Positions 7,769-16,574 of a stretch of DNA of 64,000 bases are shown piece by piece; the stretch's first letter is position 1, and each line of letters starts with the position of its first letter. This DNA is from Streptomyces sulphureus DSM 40104 (lineage in GTDB: Bacteria; Actinomycetota; Actinomycetes; Streptomycetales; Streptomycetaceae). Location of the stretch: contig NZ_KB905813.1 in NCBI RefSeq assembly GCF_000381025.1, forward strand, positions 875,082 to 939,081, written 5' to 3'. Made by a program: the position numbers and the translations under genes. The notes beneath the pieces were generated by a model. It did no database searches. It was not told where the DNA came from and was given only the letters and a program-made list of their open reading frames with translations.

Positions 7769-9237
7769 TGACCGGCCGCACACCCCACGACGACCCCACA
7801 CCCGCCCGACTCCTCGCCCGGTTCGCCGCCCGCACCAGGGACGACGGACTCCCCGCCGAGCTGCGTGAGAAAACCTCGGGGCACCTCCTCGACCTCCTCG
7901 GCAACAGCCTCGCGGCCCTGTCCCACCAACCCGCCGCAGCCGTGGCCGAGTTGGCACACGAGTGGGGCGGCGCCCCGGTCGCCACCGTCATCGGCTCGCC
8001 CACCCGCCTGCCCGCCCCCTCCGCCGCCCTCGTCAACGGAACCCTCGCGCACAGCCTCGACTTCGACGACACCCACCTGCCGTCCGTCCTCCACCCCTCC
8101 GCCTCCGTCCTCCCCGCGGCCCTCGCCACCGCCGAGGCCGCCGAAGCCCCGGGGGCCGCGCTCCTCGCCGCCGCAGCCTGCGGAATCGAGACGACCTGCC
8201 GCCTCGGCATGGCCCAGTACGACGAAGCCCTCGGCAACTCGGTCTTCTTCGACCGCGGTCTCCACGCCACCGCCATCTGCGGAACCATCGGCGCGGCCGT
8301 CGCCTCGGCGATGCTGCGGGGACTCGACGACGACGGCATCTGCGCCGCGATCGGCATCGCGGCCAGCATGGGCTCCGGCATCATCGAGGCCAACCGCACC
8401 GGCGGCACCGTCAAGCGCGTCCACTGCGGCTGGGCCGCCCACGCCGGCGTCGTCGCCGCGGACATGGCACGCGTCGGCCTCACGGGACCGCCCACCGTCC
8501 TCGAAGGCCGCTTCGGCTTCTTCCGCGCCTTCTGCGGCGACCGCTTCGACACCGCCGCCGTCACCGCCGCCCTCACCGCGGACCTCGGCCAACGCTGGGA
8601 AACGCAACGCCTGTTCCTCAAGCCCTACCCCTGCAACCACTTCACCCACGCCGGCGTCGACGCCGCCATGCGACTCCGCCGACGCGGCATCCACCCCGAC
8701 CGCATCCGCGCACTCACCCTCGGCGCACCCGCCCCCGTACTCCGCACCATCGCGGAACCCGCCGCCGAGAAAGCACGTCCCCGCTCCGGCTACCACGCCG
8801 CCTTCAGCGGCCCCTACACCGTCGCCGCCGGACTCCTCGCGCCCCCCGGCGGCGCACCCGACAGCGGACTCGGCGTCTTCCACGCCGACTTCACCGACAC
8901 CGCCGCCGCGGACCCCGCCCGCCTCGCACTCGCGGCCCGCGTCACCTGCGTCGCCGACGAGGAGTGCACCGCCGCCTTCCCGCACCAGTTCCCCGCCGTT
9001 CTCACCGCCGAACTCGACGACGGCACCACCGCGACAGAACGCGTCATGGTCAACCGCGGAAGCCCCCAGGACCCCCTGGAGGCACACGAACTCACCACCA
9101 AGTTCCTCGCCAACGCCCAGCACGCCGTCGCCCCCGAGGCGGCACGCGCGCTCACCGACGAGGTCTGGCAGATCGACGGCTCCCCGGACACCACGGGCCT
9201 CACCCGCGCGCTGTCCGCGGTGGCTCACGGCACCTGA
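7768..9237 (+). CDS. MmgE/PrpD family protein (second copy)
   Basis: The 489-aa product is a second MmgE/PrpD member: LLDLLGNSLAALSHQP, then LVNGTLAHSLDFDDTHLPS around residue 95, GIETTCRLG, and the FLKPYPCNHFTHAGVDAA block near 295. The DFDDTH segment is typical of active members of the family. It differs clearly from the copy at 2381-3802, so the two probably act on different intermediates. One may act as a dehydratase or epimerase and the other as a decarboxylase, which is inference. It overlaps the cyclase gene and is followed after 40 nt by the transporter. Confidence 0.85.
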   Translation: MTGRTPHDDPTPARLLARFAARTRDDGLPAELREKTSGHLLDLLGNSLAALSHQPAAAVAELAHEWGGAPVATVIGSPTRLPAPSAALVNGTLAHSLDFDDTHLPSVLHPSASVLPAALATAEAAEAPGAALLAAAACGIETTCRLGMAQYDEALGNSVFFDRGLHATAICGTIGAAVASAMLRGLDDDGICAAIGIAASMGSGIIEANRTGGTVKRVHCGWAAHAGVVAADMARVGLTGPPTVLEGRFGFFRAFCGDRFDTAAVTAALTADLGQRWETQRLFLKPYPCNHFTHAGVDAAMRLRRRGIHPDRIRALTLGAPAPVLRTIAEPAAEKARPRSGYHAAFSGPYTVAAGLLAPPGGAPDSGLGVFHADFTDTAAADPARLALAARVTCVADEECTAAFPHQFPAVLTAELDDGTTATERVMVNRGSPQDPLEAHELTTKFLANAQHAVAPEAARALTDEVWQIDGSPDTTGLTRALSAVAHGT

Positions 9238-9277
9238 CGTGCCACCGCACCCCAACCGCTCTGTGCGAGGTGAACCA

Positions 9278-10576
9278 GTGAACTCCCCACGTACCCGTGT
9301 CAGATGGCTGACCCTCGGACTGATCGTCTCCCTCATCGTCATCAACTACATCGACAGGGCCGCGGTCAGCTACGCAGTCGGGCCGCTCACCGAAGCATTC
9401 GACATCAGCAAGTCCCAGTACGGCCTCATCAGCAGCGCCTTCTCCATCGGCTACATGGTCTTCGCGTTCCTCGCGGGCCCACTCGTCGACCGCTACGGCG
9501 CCCGGCGCATCCTGCTCCTCGGCGTCGCCGTCTGGTCCCTCGTCACCGCGCTCACCCCGGTGGCCGGCTCCTTCCTCGGCCTCTTCCTCGCCCGCGTCGT
9601 CCTCGGCGCCGGAGAGGGCCCAGGCTTTCCCGCCGCCACCCGGACGGTCAGCCGCTGGCTGCCCCAGCAGGAGCGCGGCACGGCACTGGCCATGGTCGGC
9701 GGCGTCGCCGTCGCCGGATCGCTGCTCATCGGCGGCCCCGTGGTCACCCAACTCATCGCCGGCTTCGGCTGGCGCGGCATGTTCTGGGTCCTCGCCCTCG
9801 TCGGCGCCGTGTGGTTCGCCGTCGCCTGGCGGCTCCTGAAGGACACCCCCGACGAGCACCCCGGGGTGTCGGCCGCCGAACGCGCCCACATCGCTGCGGG
9901 ACAGCGCGACGAGGAACGCACCTCCAAGGGCCGAGTGGAGTGGCGCCCCGTACTCGTCAACCGCAACATGTGGATCATCGGCATCGGCTACTTCGCCTGG
10001 GGCTTCATGTTCTGGGCCTTCATGTACTGGCTCCCCGAGTACCTCTCGACCGAGTACGGCCTCAGCATCACCGCCGTCGGACTCTTCAGCGTCGCCCCCT
10101 GGGCGGCCGGCGTGGTCGGCGCACTGCTCGGCGGCGTCCTCACCGACCGCATCTTCCGACGCACCGGCAGCCCGCGCACCCGCCTCGTCATCATGGGCGT
10201 CGCGCTGCTGCTCTCCGGCGCCTCCCTGATACCGATCTTCACCGCTCCGTCGCTGACGGTCTCGCTCGTCTTCATCTCGGCCGGCGTCGGCATCGGCTTC
10301 GTCACAGGCGGCATCTGGTGGGTCGCAGCGATCGACGCGGCGCCGGGCCAACCCGGCCTCGCCGCAGGCTTCGCCGACGCGGCCTTCGCCGGCTCCGGCA
10401 TCGTCGCGCCCTCGGTGATGGGCTTCCTCGTCACCACCACCGGGAGCTTCTCCAGCGGCTTCGTCCTCATGACGGTCCTCGCTGTCGTCGGCGGCGGAGC
10501 CCTGCTGATCTTCCCCAAGCGCGACGAACCCCGCCCCACCCTCGACGACCCGGGCACCCTCGCCGACACCCGGTGA
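9278..10576 (+). CDS. MFS transporter, anion:cation symporter-like
   Basis: This 432-aa membrane protein has 12 predicted hydrophobic segments. Features typical of the ACS/hexuronate-tartrate group are INYIDRAAVSYAV in TM1, the DRYGARRI loop motif after TM2, and GAGEGPGFPAATRTVSRWLP in TM4. The start is GTG at 9278, with GAGG about 8 nt upstream. Such carriers import organic anions with protons or Na+. As the last gene of the rightward operon it is the likely importer of the cluster's substrate, suggesting that substrate is a carboxylate. Confidence 0.9.
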   Translation: MNSPRTRVRWLTLGLIVSLIVINYIDRAAVSYAVGPLTEAFDISKSQYGLISSAFSIGYMVFAFLAGPLVDRYGARRILLLGVAVWSLVTALTPVAGSFLGLFLARVVLGAGEGPGFPAATRTVSRWLPQQERGTALAMVGGVAVAGSLLIGGPVVTQLIAGFGWRGMFWVLALVGAVWFAVAWRLLKDTPDEHPGVSAAERAHIAAGQRDEERTSKGRVEWRPVLVNRNMWIIGIGYFAWGFMFWAFMYWLPEYLSTEYGLSITAVGLFSVAPWAAGVVGALLGGVLTDRIFRRTGSPRTRLVIMGVALLLSGASLIPIFTAPSLTVSLVFISAGVGIGFVTGGIWWVAAIDAAPGQPGLAAGFADAAFAGSGIVAPSVMGFLVTTTGSFSSGFVLMTVLAVVGGGALLIFPKRDEPRPTLDDPGTLADTR

Positions 10577-10670
10577 CGGTCGCCCCGGTCCGCCGACTCG
10601 TCTCCCACTGCCGTCTGCCGCGCATGGCCGGGCGCGAACGGCCTTGCCTCGCAGCGCAGTTGGCCTCCTG

Positions 10671-10702
10671 CTTTGCCTGCCCTCGCCCGAGGGCAGGCAA
10701 AG
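10671..10702. terminator. Bidirectional hairpin terminator
   Basis: A perfect 15-bp inverted repeat (CTTTGCCTGCCCTCG and its complement) with a 2-nt nominal loop lies between convergent genes: the transporter from the left and the phosphotransferase from the right. There is no U-tract, as is usual in high-GC actinobacteria. Confidence 0.75.
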
Positions 10703-10768
10703 CGCCTCCGGACGCGGCGCCCCGCCCACCGCTGCCGTACCGCGACAGCCCGTGCGCGAGCCGCTCAC

Positions 10769-11662
10769 TCAGCCGAGCACGGCCTCGGTGATCTGCCGGG
10801 CGGTCTGCTCGGCGACACGTGAACTCACGGCGGCGTACGAGGTGTACGCGTTCAGCCCGGTGGCCAGGGCCCAGCCGCGTCCCCGCGTCCAGGTCGCGTC
10901 GTCCACGTTGAGCGCGGCCCGGAAGGCCGCCCGGCTCCGGGCCGACATCAGGGTGAACGCGATCGTCAGATCGCAGGCCGGGTCGCCGATGCCGAGACCG
11001 CCGAAGTCGATGACCGCGCTGAGACGACCCTCGGCGGTCAGCAGATTGCCGGTGTGGAAGTCACCGTGACACCAGACCGGGGGACGGTCCCACGCCGGAG
11101 CATGCAGCGCTTCCTCCCACAACGCGGTCATGGCGGCGCCATCGAACGCGCCCCCGACCTCCGCGATGGCGGCCCGGGTGGCGCCGTCCCGCTCGGCCAG
11201 TGTTCCCGCGGCAAGACCTGCGCGGGCATCCCCGACCGTGCGGCCTTCGGGCGTGAACTCCTGCAAGGCATGCAGGAATTCGGCCAGCCGGACCGCGGCC
11301 CGGGTCGAGTCGCCCAACGCCTCGACCGTCGCGACCTCGCCGTCCAGCCAAGGGGACACCGCCCACCGCCACGGATACCCGAAGTCCGGATCGCCCACCG
11401 CCACCGGCACCGGCACGGCCAGCGGTACGCACGGCGCGAGCCGCGGCAGCCACTCGTACTCCTTCTCCGCCTGTCCGACGGCCCCGGGGTGACGGGGCAT
11501 CCTGACGGACAGCTTCTCGCCCAGCCGATAGATCACGTGGTCGGAGCCGGCCGGGTCGAGTAACCGGAGAGGCAAATCGGCCCAGTGCGGGAACTGCGTG
11601 TCGACCAGCTTCCTGACCAGTACGGCGTCGACTGCGGGCCGCCGTACGGTCTGCTCGCTCAC
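10769..11662 (-). CDS. Aminoglycoside phosphotransferase (APH)-family kinase
   Basis: The 297-aa protein has the APH kinase-like catalytic elements: the Brenner motif VWCHGDFHTGNLL (around residue 205) with the catalytic Asp, and the metal-binding VIDFGGLGIGDPACDL. GTG 11662 is favoured because AGGAG lies 9 nt upstream; the frame is open further up but lacks a ribosome site. Relatives phosphorylate aminoglycosides, macrolides or cellular small molecules. Streptomyces carry many such genes without a known substrate, so a resistance role is only a possibility. It is a monocistronic gene convergent with the catabolic operon. Confidence 0.85.
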   Translation of the reverse strand: MSEQTVRRPAVDAVLVRKLVDTQFPHWADLPLRLLDPAGSDHVIYRLGEKLSVRMPRHPGAVGQAEKEYEWLPRLAPCVPLAVPVPVAVGDPDFGYPWRWAVSPWLDGEVATVEALGDSTRAAVRLAEFLHALQEFTPEGRTVGDARAGLAAGTLAERDGATRAAIAEVGGAFDGAAMTALWEEALHAPAWDRPPVWCHGDFHTGNLLTAEGRLSAVIDFGGLGIGDPACDLTIAFTLMSARSRAAFRAALNVDDATWTRGRGWALATGLNAYTSYAAVSSRVAEQTARQITEAVLG

Positions 11663-11852
11663 CAAGAGCAACTCCTGTCTCGCGCCCGCTCGTCGGGCGA
11701 CGGAAGCCAGCACAGCGGGTCGCCCGCTTGGCTGTCGAGCGATTATCCCCGGGCCGCGGGCGACGCGGGGGCCAGACGCCACCACTGCGCGGGCTTCGCG
11801 CCGGCGCAGTCCCGCAGTCCCCGCGGCTCTCGGAGGCTGGCATCATCAAGGG

Positions 11853-12548
11853 ATGCCAGAACGTATGGTCGCGGCCTGCGACGGAGCCGCCAAGATCAAC
11901 CCCGGACCCGCGGCCTGGGCCTGGGTGCTCGCCGATCCCTCGGGCACCCCGCAGCGCTGGGAAGCCGGCCCGCTCGGCCGCACGACGAACAACGTGGCCG
12001 AACTCACTGCCCTGGCCGAGCTGTTGGAGGCCACCGACCCGGACGTGCCGCTGGAGATCCGCATGGACTCCCAGTACGCGATGAACGCGGTCACCAAGTG
12101 GATCGCCGGGTGGAAGCGGAACGGCTGGCAGACCGCGTCGAAGAAGCCCGTCGCCAACAAGGACCTGGTGGTCCGCATCGACGCCCTGCTCGACGGCCGC
12201 GACGTCGTCTTCCAACACGTCCTCGCCCACCAGGTGAACGGCGACCCGCTCAACGCCATCGCCGACGCCGCCGCCAGCACCGCCGCCAACGACCAGACCC
12301 CCGCCGGCACCGCGCACGGCACCACCACCGTCCCGCAGCCCAGCCCCGCAACCGAGGACAAGCCGGCCCGCCCCGTCAAGACCCGGCCGAACCGGACGTC
12401 CGGCTCCGGCAGGACACCGGTGCTCAAGGCCAAGTTCCCCGGCCGCTGCGGCCACTGCAACACCCGCTACGAGCCGGGCGAGAAGATCACCAGGATCGCC
12501 ACCGGCTGGGGCCACCACTCCTGCCGCGACACCGCCCCCACATCCTGA
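11853..12548 (+). CDS. RNase HI-family nuclease with C-terminal zinc-ribbon-like tail
   Basis: The 231-aa product has an N-terminal RNase H fold with the acidic residues in place: ACDGAAK (Asp9), NNVAELTAL (Glu), IRMDSQYAM (Asp) and a final Asp in NAIADAAA. The domain ends near residue 140. A Thr/Pro-rich linker follows, then a cysteine/histidine cluster (GRCGHCNTRYEPGE, then GWGHHSCRD) resembling a zinc ribbon. RNase H cuts RNA in RNA-DNA hybrids. The extra tail could aid nucleic-acid binding. The gene is transcribed alone. Confidence 0.85.
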   Translation: MPERMVAACDGAAKINPGPAAWAWVLADPSGTPQRWEAGPLGRTTNNVAELTALAELLEATDPDVPLEIRMDSQYAMNAVTKWIAGWKRNGWQTASKKPVANKDLVVRIDALLDGRDVVFQHVLAHQVNGDPLNAIADAAASTAANDQTPAGTAHGTTTVPQPSPATEDKPARPVKTRPNRTSGSGRTPVLKAKFPGRCGHCNTRYEPGEKITRIATGWGHHSCRDTAPTS

Positions 12549-13114
12549 CGGAGGCGACGGACGGCGGGCCCCACGCACAACCCGGCGGGCATCGCCGAAC
12601 TAGCCGACGAACCGTGAGAGCGACACTCGCCCCTGCGTGCGCAGCCAACTGGCCGCGCATGCAGGGGCTTTCGCCTCGGAGAGGGCCGACCGACGGCCGG
12701 GACAGCGGCGAACCACCGATCCGCCGACGAGACTTCTCCGCTCCACGCGCGCCGAATGCGCACCGCGTCACGAAGCCTTCAGGCCCACTCGGCGACGTCC
12801 CCGGTGGAGCAGCGCTGGCCGCGTGGCCGACGTAGCGGTAGCAGAGATCGACAACTGCCCTCCCACGGCACCTACTTGGACCACCGCCCGAAAGGCCCGT
12901 CAGGTATTGAACGCAAACCGGGCGCTCTCGGACGGCCCCCACGTTGCTTCCGTTGACAAGTTCATGCAGTCACCCCACTCTTTACCGAGAGCGCTCTCAC
13001 CTTCCTCGAGGTGCCCGGCCGTCGACCGGTGCACCCGAGGTTTGCCCAGTACGTCCGTGTACCGCCCCGGTCGGGTCGGCATGCGGACGCCCCCCACGCC
13101 CCCGAGGAGCAACA
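12549..13114. other. 566-bp intergenic region with one regulatory site
   Basis: No convincing reading frame is visible between the RNase H gene and the glucanase. The only clear signal is the promoter/operator near 12953-12998. The rest shows no coding bias or repeats. Confidence 0.6.
12953..12998 (+). promoter_or_regulatory. Promoter with LacI-type palindromic operator
   Basis: A consensus -35 hexamer TTGACA lies at 12953-12958, with a weak -10 about 17-18 nt downstream. It is followed by the perfect 12-bp palindrome GAGAGCGCTCTC at 12987-12998. Palindromes centred on GAGCGCTC are the known operator type of actinobacterial LacI regulators of sugar and glucan use (CebR/CelR group). Position downstream of the promoter fits repression of the GH64-like glucanase gene. 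Confidence 0.6.
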
Positions 13115-14098
13115 TTGACCTCCGCACACGCTCGGCGGCGCAGCCGCGCCGTGCCGATCTACCTGCTGTCCGCCCTCGCGCTCGTCGTGACCGCGATGTA
13201 CATGTTCAGCAACACCTCGAACGCCACCACGGCCGACGCCGACGGCGCCGCGACCAAGGCCGTCCAGGCCGGCGACCCGCCGCCGGAGGACTTCTGGGGC
13301 GACGTCGACGACATCCCGCCCGCCGAGAACGCGCTCACCGTCAAGATCGCCAACCAGACCAACGGTCAGTACCCCGACGACGAGGTCTACTGGAGCTTCG
13401 AGGGCGAGACGCACTCCATCGCCGAGCAGCCCTACATCGACCTGCCGGCCATCGAGGCGGGCCGGATCGACATCCACGTCGGTTCCCCCGACAGCGAGTA
13501 CACCGACTTCGTCGAGTTCACCGTCAAGGACGGCATCTTCTACGGCAACCTCACCCGCGTCGACGGCTACGTCCTGCCGCTGGCGATGCGCCTGCACTCG
13601 GAGGACGGCGAGAACCAGCAGGTCGGCGAGGACTACGAGCTCTTCAAGCAGTCGCGTGAGGACACCTTCCAGCAGTTCTCCGACGAGGTTCCCGCAGAGT
13701 TCCAGGGCCTCGTCGACGGCGACAAGAAGATCGAGGCACCGCGCAGCGGCGCGGACTTCGCCCCCGGCGGCCAGCACGAGAACTACTTCGACGAGTACGC
13801 GCAGTCCGTCGGAGTCGACGCCGCCACGCAGGAGATCTTCGCCTGCTCCGGCCCGCTGAGCGAGGACCCGTCCGGCTGCGCCGGCCTCAACCGGCACGTC
13901 GCCGACCTGCCCGAGGACCAGCAGGCCGACCCGGAGAACTTCTACAAGGACGCACCGGCGAACTACTACGCCCAGTTCTGGCACGACCACTCGATCGACA
14001 ACCGTTCCTACGGATTCCCGTACGACGACGCGGAAGGCCAGGACACGCTCATCACCTCCGACAACCCGGAGTACCTGGTCGTCGCCGTCGGCTACTGA
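13115..14098 (+). CDS. Glycoside hydrolase family 64-like beta-1,3-glucanase, membrane-anchored or secreted
   Basis: The 327-aa protein begins with a basic stretch and one hydrophobic helix (AVPIYLLSALALVVTAMYMF, about residues 13-32), so it is exported or anchored. The remainder resembles GH64/thaumatin-like glucanases: VKIANQTNGQYPDDEVYWSF, DFVEFTVKDGIFYGNLTRVD, YVLPLAMRLHS, and YAQFWHDHSID near the C-terminus. TTG 13115 is chosen because GAGGAG ends 5 nt before it and the signal anchor starts there. The likely substrate is fungal beta-1,3-glucan outside the cell. The LacI-type operator upstream supports sugar-controlled expression. Family assignment is from pattern memory. Confidence 0.68.
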   Translation: MTSAHARRRSRAVPIYLLSALALVVTAMYMFSNTSNATTADADGAATKAVQAGDPPPEDFWGDVDDIPPAENALTVKIANQTNGQYPDDEVYWSFEGETHSIAEQPYIDLPAIEAGRIDIHVGSPDSEYTDFVEFTVKDGIFYGNLTRVDGYVLPLAMRLHSEDGENQQVGEDYELFKQSREDTFQQFSDEVPAEFQGLVDGDKKIEAPRSGADFAPGGQHENYFDEYAQSVGVDAATQEIFACSGPLSEDPSGCAGLNRHVADLPEDQQADPENFYKDAPANYYAQFWHDHSIDNRSYGFPYDDAEGQDTLITSDNPEYLVVAVGY

Positions 14099-14121
14099 GC
14101 CGTCCGGACAGACGCCCAATG

Positions 14122-14152
14122 CGGCGGGCTCCCCGAACCGGGGAGCCCGCCG
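14122..14152. terminator. Strong hairpin terminator after the glucanase
   Basis: A perfect 14-bp stem (CGGCGGGCTCCCCG and complement) with loop AAC begins 23 nt after the glucanase stop codon. Confidence 0.85.
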
Positions 14153-14446
14153 TCGTCCGTCGGCCGCCGAGGAACCCGGGGAAGGGCTCGCCCCCGCGGC
14201 CGGCAATGTCGCACCGAAAAGCCACAGGAGCCGGTCCGTGCCCGCCGGTTCGTACACGCTCCCGCCCCGGCGAGGGCTCCGAGCGGACCGCGCACGGCGA
14301 AGGTGCCGGAACACCGCGGACGTTCACCCGAAGGCTCCGTCGCACGGTGCCACATCGGCGCCGCTCCGACTGCCTGACGGCTTCCTCCCCGCCTCGCGCC
14401 GCACACTGTGGGGCGTCGAGGTCGTACGAGAGGGAGGTGCTGGCGC
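14153..14446. other. Non-coding gap before the dehydrogenase
   Basis: About 290 bp without a supportable gene. It should hold the promoter of the alcohol dehydrogenase, but no clear hexamers were recognised. Confidence 0.5.
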
Positions 14447-15619
14447 ATGAGGGCGGTCGTCTACCAGGACGCCGGAACGGTCGGCGTGGAGGAAGTCGCG
14501 GACGCGGTCGTTGAGGAGCCGACCGACGTCGTGGTGCGAGTGACGTCGAGCGCGATGTGCGGCACGGACCTGCACATGTACGACGGCCGTATGGGCGCCA
14601 CCGCCGGAATGGTGCTCGGCCACGAACCGTTGGGCGTCGTGGAGGACGTCGGCCCAGGGGTGCAGATGGTGGAGCGGGGCGATCGCGTCGTCATGCCCAC
14701 CCATCTGTACTGCGGGGTGTGCGTCAACTGTGCCCGCGGCTGCTCGGCGGCCTGCCTGCGGGTCCGACCGAACGGCTTCGGCGCGGCCTACGGCTACCCG
14801 GGGATGGGCCCCTATCGCGGAGCGCTGGCCGAGTTGCTGCGGGTTCCGTACGCCGACGCCAACTGCATTCCGCTGCCCGGCCGGCCCGGTGACGACTGGG
14901 AGGACGACTTCGTCCTGCTCGCGGACGCGTTCGTCACCGGCTGGCACGCCACCGAACTCGCCGAGGTGACCGCGGGCAGCACGGTCGCCGTCTTCGGCGC
15001 CGGCGCGGTCGGTCTGCTCGCCGCGCACAGCGCGCAGTTGAGAGGAGCCCGCGAGGTCTACGTCGTCGACGCGGTGTCCGACCGCCTGGACAAAGCCGGC
15101 GACCTCGGCGCCGTCCCGATCGACTACCGGGACGGCGACCCGGTCGACCAGATCCGGCAGCGTCGTCACCAGGCAGGGCTACCGATCGGTGAGGAGGCGA
15201 TGGACGGGGTGCAGAAGGGCATCGACGCGGTCGGTTTCCAGGCCTGCGACCGAGACCGCCGCGGCAGCGAGAACCCGACCCAGGTGCTCAGCGACCTCGC
15301 TCGGCTGGTGAACCCCACCGGAAACATCGGCGTCGCCGGCGTCTACGCCGAGTCCGACCCGCACCCGGCACCCGGCGGGAGCGGCGACGGGCGGCTCACC
15401 GTCCCGTGGGCCACGTTCTTCTCCAAGGGCCTCTCCGTACGGTTCGGCCGTACCCACGACCGCCGCTACACCACCCGGCTCCGCGACCTCGTGGTCGCCG
15501 GCCGGGCCCACCCCGGACGCGTGGTCACCCACCATGGCGGACTGGAGCAAGCACCTTCCCTGTACCGGTCTTTCGACCAGCGCGCAGACGGCGTGATCAA
15601 GTCCGTTCTCCAGCCGTGA
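14447..15619 (+). CDS. Zinc-dependent alcohol dehydrogenase, formaldehyde dehydrogenase-like
   Basis: The 390-aa medium-chain dehydrogenase has the catalytic zinc site (SAMCGTDLHMYDGR, then GHEPLGVVEDVG), a structural cysteine cluster (CGVCVNCARGCSAACL, about residues 89-104) and a Rossmann NAD motif VAVFGAGAVGLLAAHSA near residue 180. The long insertion with YGYPGMGPYRGALAELLRVP matches the glutathione-independent formaldehyde dehydrogenase branch. AGGGAGGTG lies about 7-8 nt before the ATG. The enzyme probably oxidises a small alcohol or aldehyde in the cytoplasm with NAD(P). No operon partner is visible. Confidence 0.85.
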   Translation: MRAVVYQDAGTVGVEEVADAVVEEPTDVVVRVTSSAMCGTDLHMYDGRMGATAGMVLGHEPLGVVEDVGPGVQMVERGDRVVMPTHLYCGVCVNCARGCSAACLRVRPNGFGAAYGYPGMGPYRGALAELLRVPYADANCIPLPGRPGDDWEDDFVLLADAFVTGWHATELAEVTAGSTVAVFGAGAVGLLAAHSAQLRGAREVYVVDAVSDRLDKAGDLGAVPIDYRDGDPVDQIRQRRHQAGLPIGEEAMDGVQKGIDAVGFQACDRDRRGSENPTQVLSDLARLVNPTGNIGVAGVYAESDPHPAPGGSGDGRLTVPWATFFSKGLSVRFGRTHDRRYTTRLRDLVVAGRAHPGRVVTHHGGLEQAPSLYRSFDQRADGVIKSVLQP

Positions 15620-15866
15620 CGCCCGGCGAGCCACGCTGCGTCACGGTGTCGGCCTCGGTACTGGACTGCGGCCCCCGTCGCCGTCAAGTCACAGTTCCGC
15701 TTGACGCTTGTCGCTCGAAGCGGGAAAAAGCGCGAGCGGACCCCGGTGGCCGAGCCCCTCGAAAATGCCGTGCGCCCATGACCAGGGCCCGTCCGACCCG
15801 CCGTTACCCCGGCCCTGAGAGGGGAACCCGACGTCCAGCCAACCCATGCACGAGGAGATGAGGCAC

Positions 15867-16271
15867 ATGCCCGGACGACAGGACATGCCGTCGACCTTGG
15901 AGCGGTCGCCCCAGGGCGCGCAGCGCACGTGGGTCAAGGCACACGACTCGGCCATCAAGGAGTACGGCGAGGGCCAGCGAGCGCAGCGGGTCGCCTACGG
16001 TGCGCTGAAGCACGAGTACGAAAAGGTCGGTGATCACTGGGAACGCAAGGAGGGCGGCCGCAAGGGACCGTCGGACCCGCAGTCGGCGCGTCCTCGGCAG
16101 CAGGGTGGCCGCAGCGGTGAGGGCGTCGACGAGAGGGCCTCCAAGCAGCACCTCTACGGCGTCGCGCGGCGTCTCGGCATCGAGGGACGCGCAGGCATGA
16201 ACAAGTCCGAGCTGCTCAAGGCGATCCGCAAGGCGAACCGTACCGATACACGGGAAGCCAGAGCACGTTGA
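15867..16271 (+). CDS. ChaB-like protein with Rho N-terminal-like domain
   Basis: The 134-aa product has a ChaB-like segment (AQRTWVKAHDSAIKEYGEGQ, about residues 18-60) and a C-terminal SAP/Rho-N-like helix-extended-loop-helix (KQHLYGVARRLGIEGR, then MNKSELLKAIRKAN). Three in-frame ATGs exist; the third is chosen because GAGGAG lies 9 nt upstream of it. The architecture is common in actinobacteria but its function is not established; nucleic-acid binding is plausible from the C-terminal module. Confidence 0.75.
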   Translation: MPGRQDMPSTLERSPQGAQRTWVKAHDSAIKEYGEGQRAQRVAYGALKHEYEKVGDHWERKEGGRKGPSDPQSARPRQQGGRSGEGVDERASKQHLYGVARRLGIEGRAGMNKSELLKAIRKANRTDTREARAR

Positions 16272-16311
16272 CGGGAGGCACACTCCTGCCCGCCGGGCTC
16301 GGCCCGAGATG

Positions 16312-16353
16312 ACGCGCTCGATTCTCCCGCGAGTGAGCAACTCGAGCGCGTCC
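16312..16353. terminator. Inverted repeat between convergent genes
   Basis: An 11-bp perfect stem (GACGCGCTCGA/TCGAGCGCGTC) with a 20-nt loop lies between the ChaB-like gene and the oppositely oriented phosphatase gene. It may terminate both. The long loop lowers confidence. Confidence 0.5.
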
Positions 16354-16574
16354 TGTCCTTGAGGCCGAGCCCCGCCCAACGAGCTGTGTGAAAGCCCGGC
16401 GCTGTGTCGTCACGGCCACCGAGCCGCGCCCGCCGCTGCATCGCGACGGCACGGCAACGACCGCGACGTACCGGCGGGGCGCGCGACGACCACGACTCCA
16501 TGCCCGCCCAGGCCCCGGGCAGCCATCCGCCGACCGTCAGAGAAGCGACTACTCCGGCGGCCGCATGCCCCCGC

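Noticed and set aside
7636..9345. 569-codon minus-strand frame
   Set aside because: Antisense shadow of the second MmgE/PrpD gene, Gly/Glu-rich with no family match.
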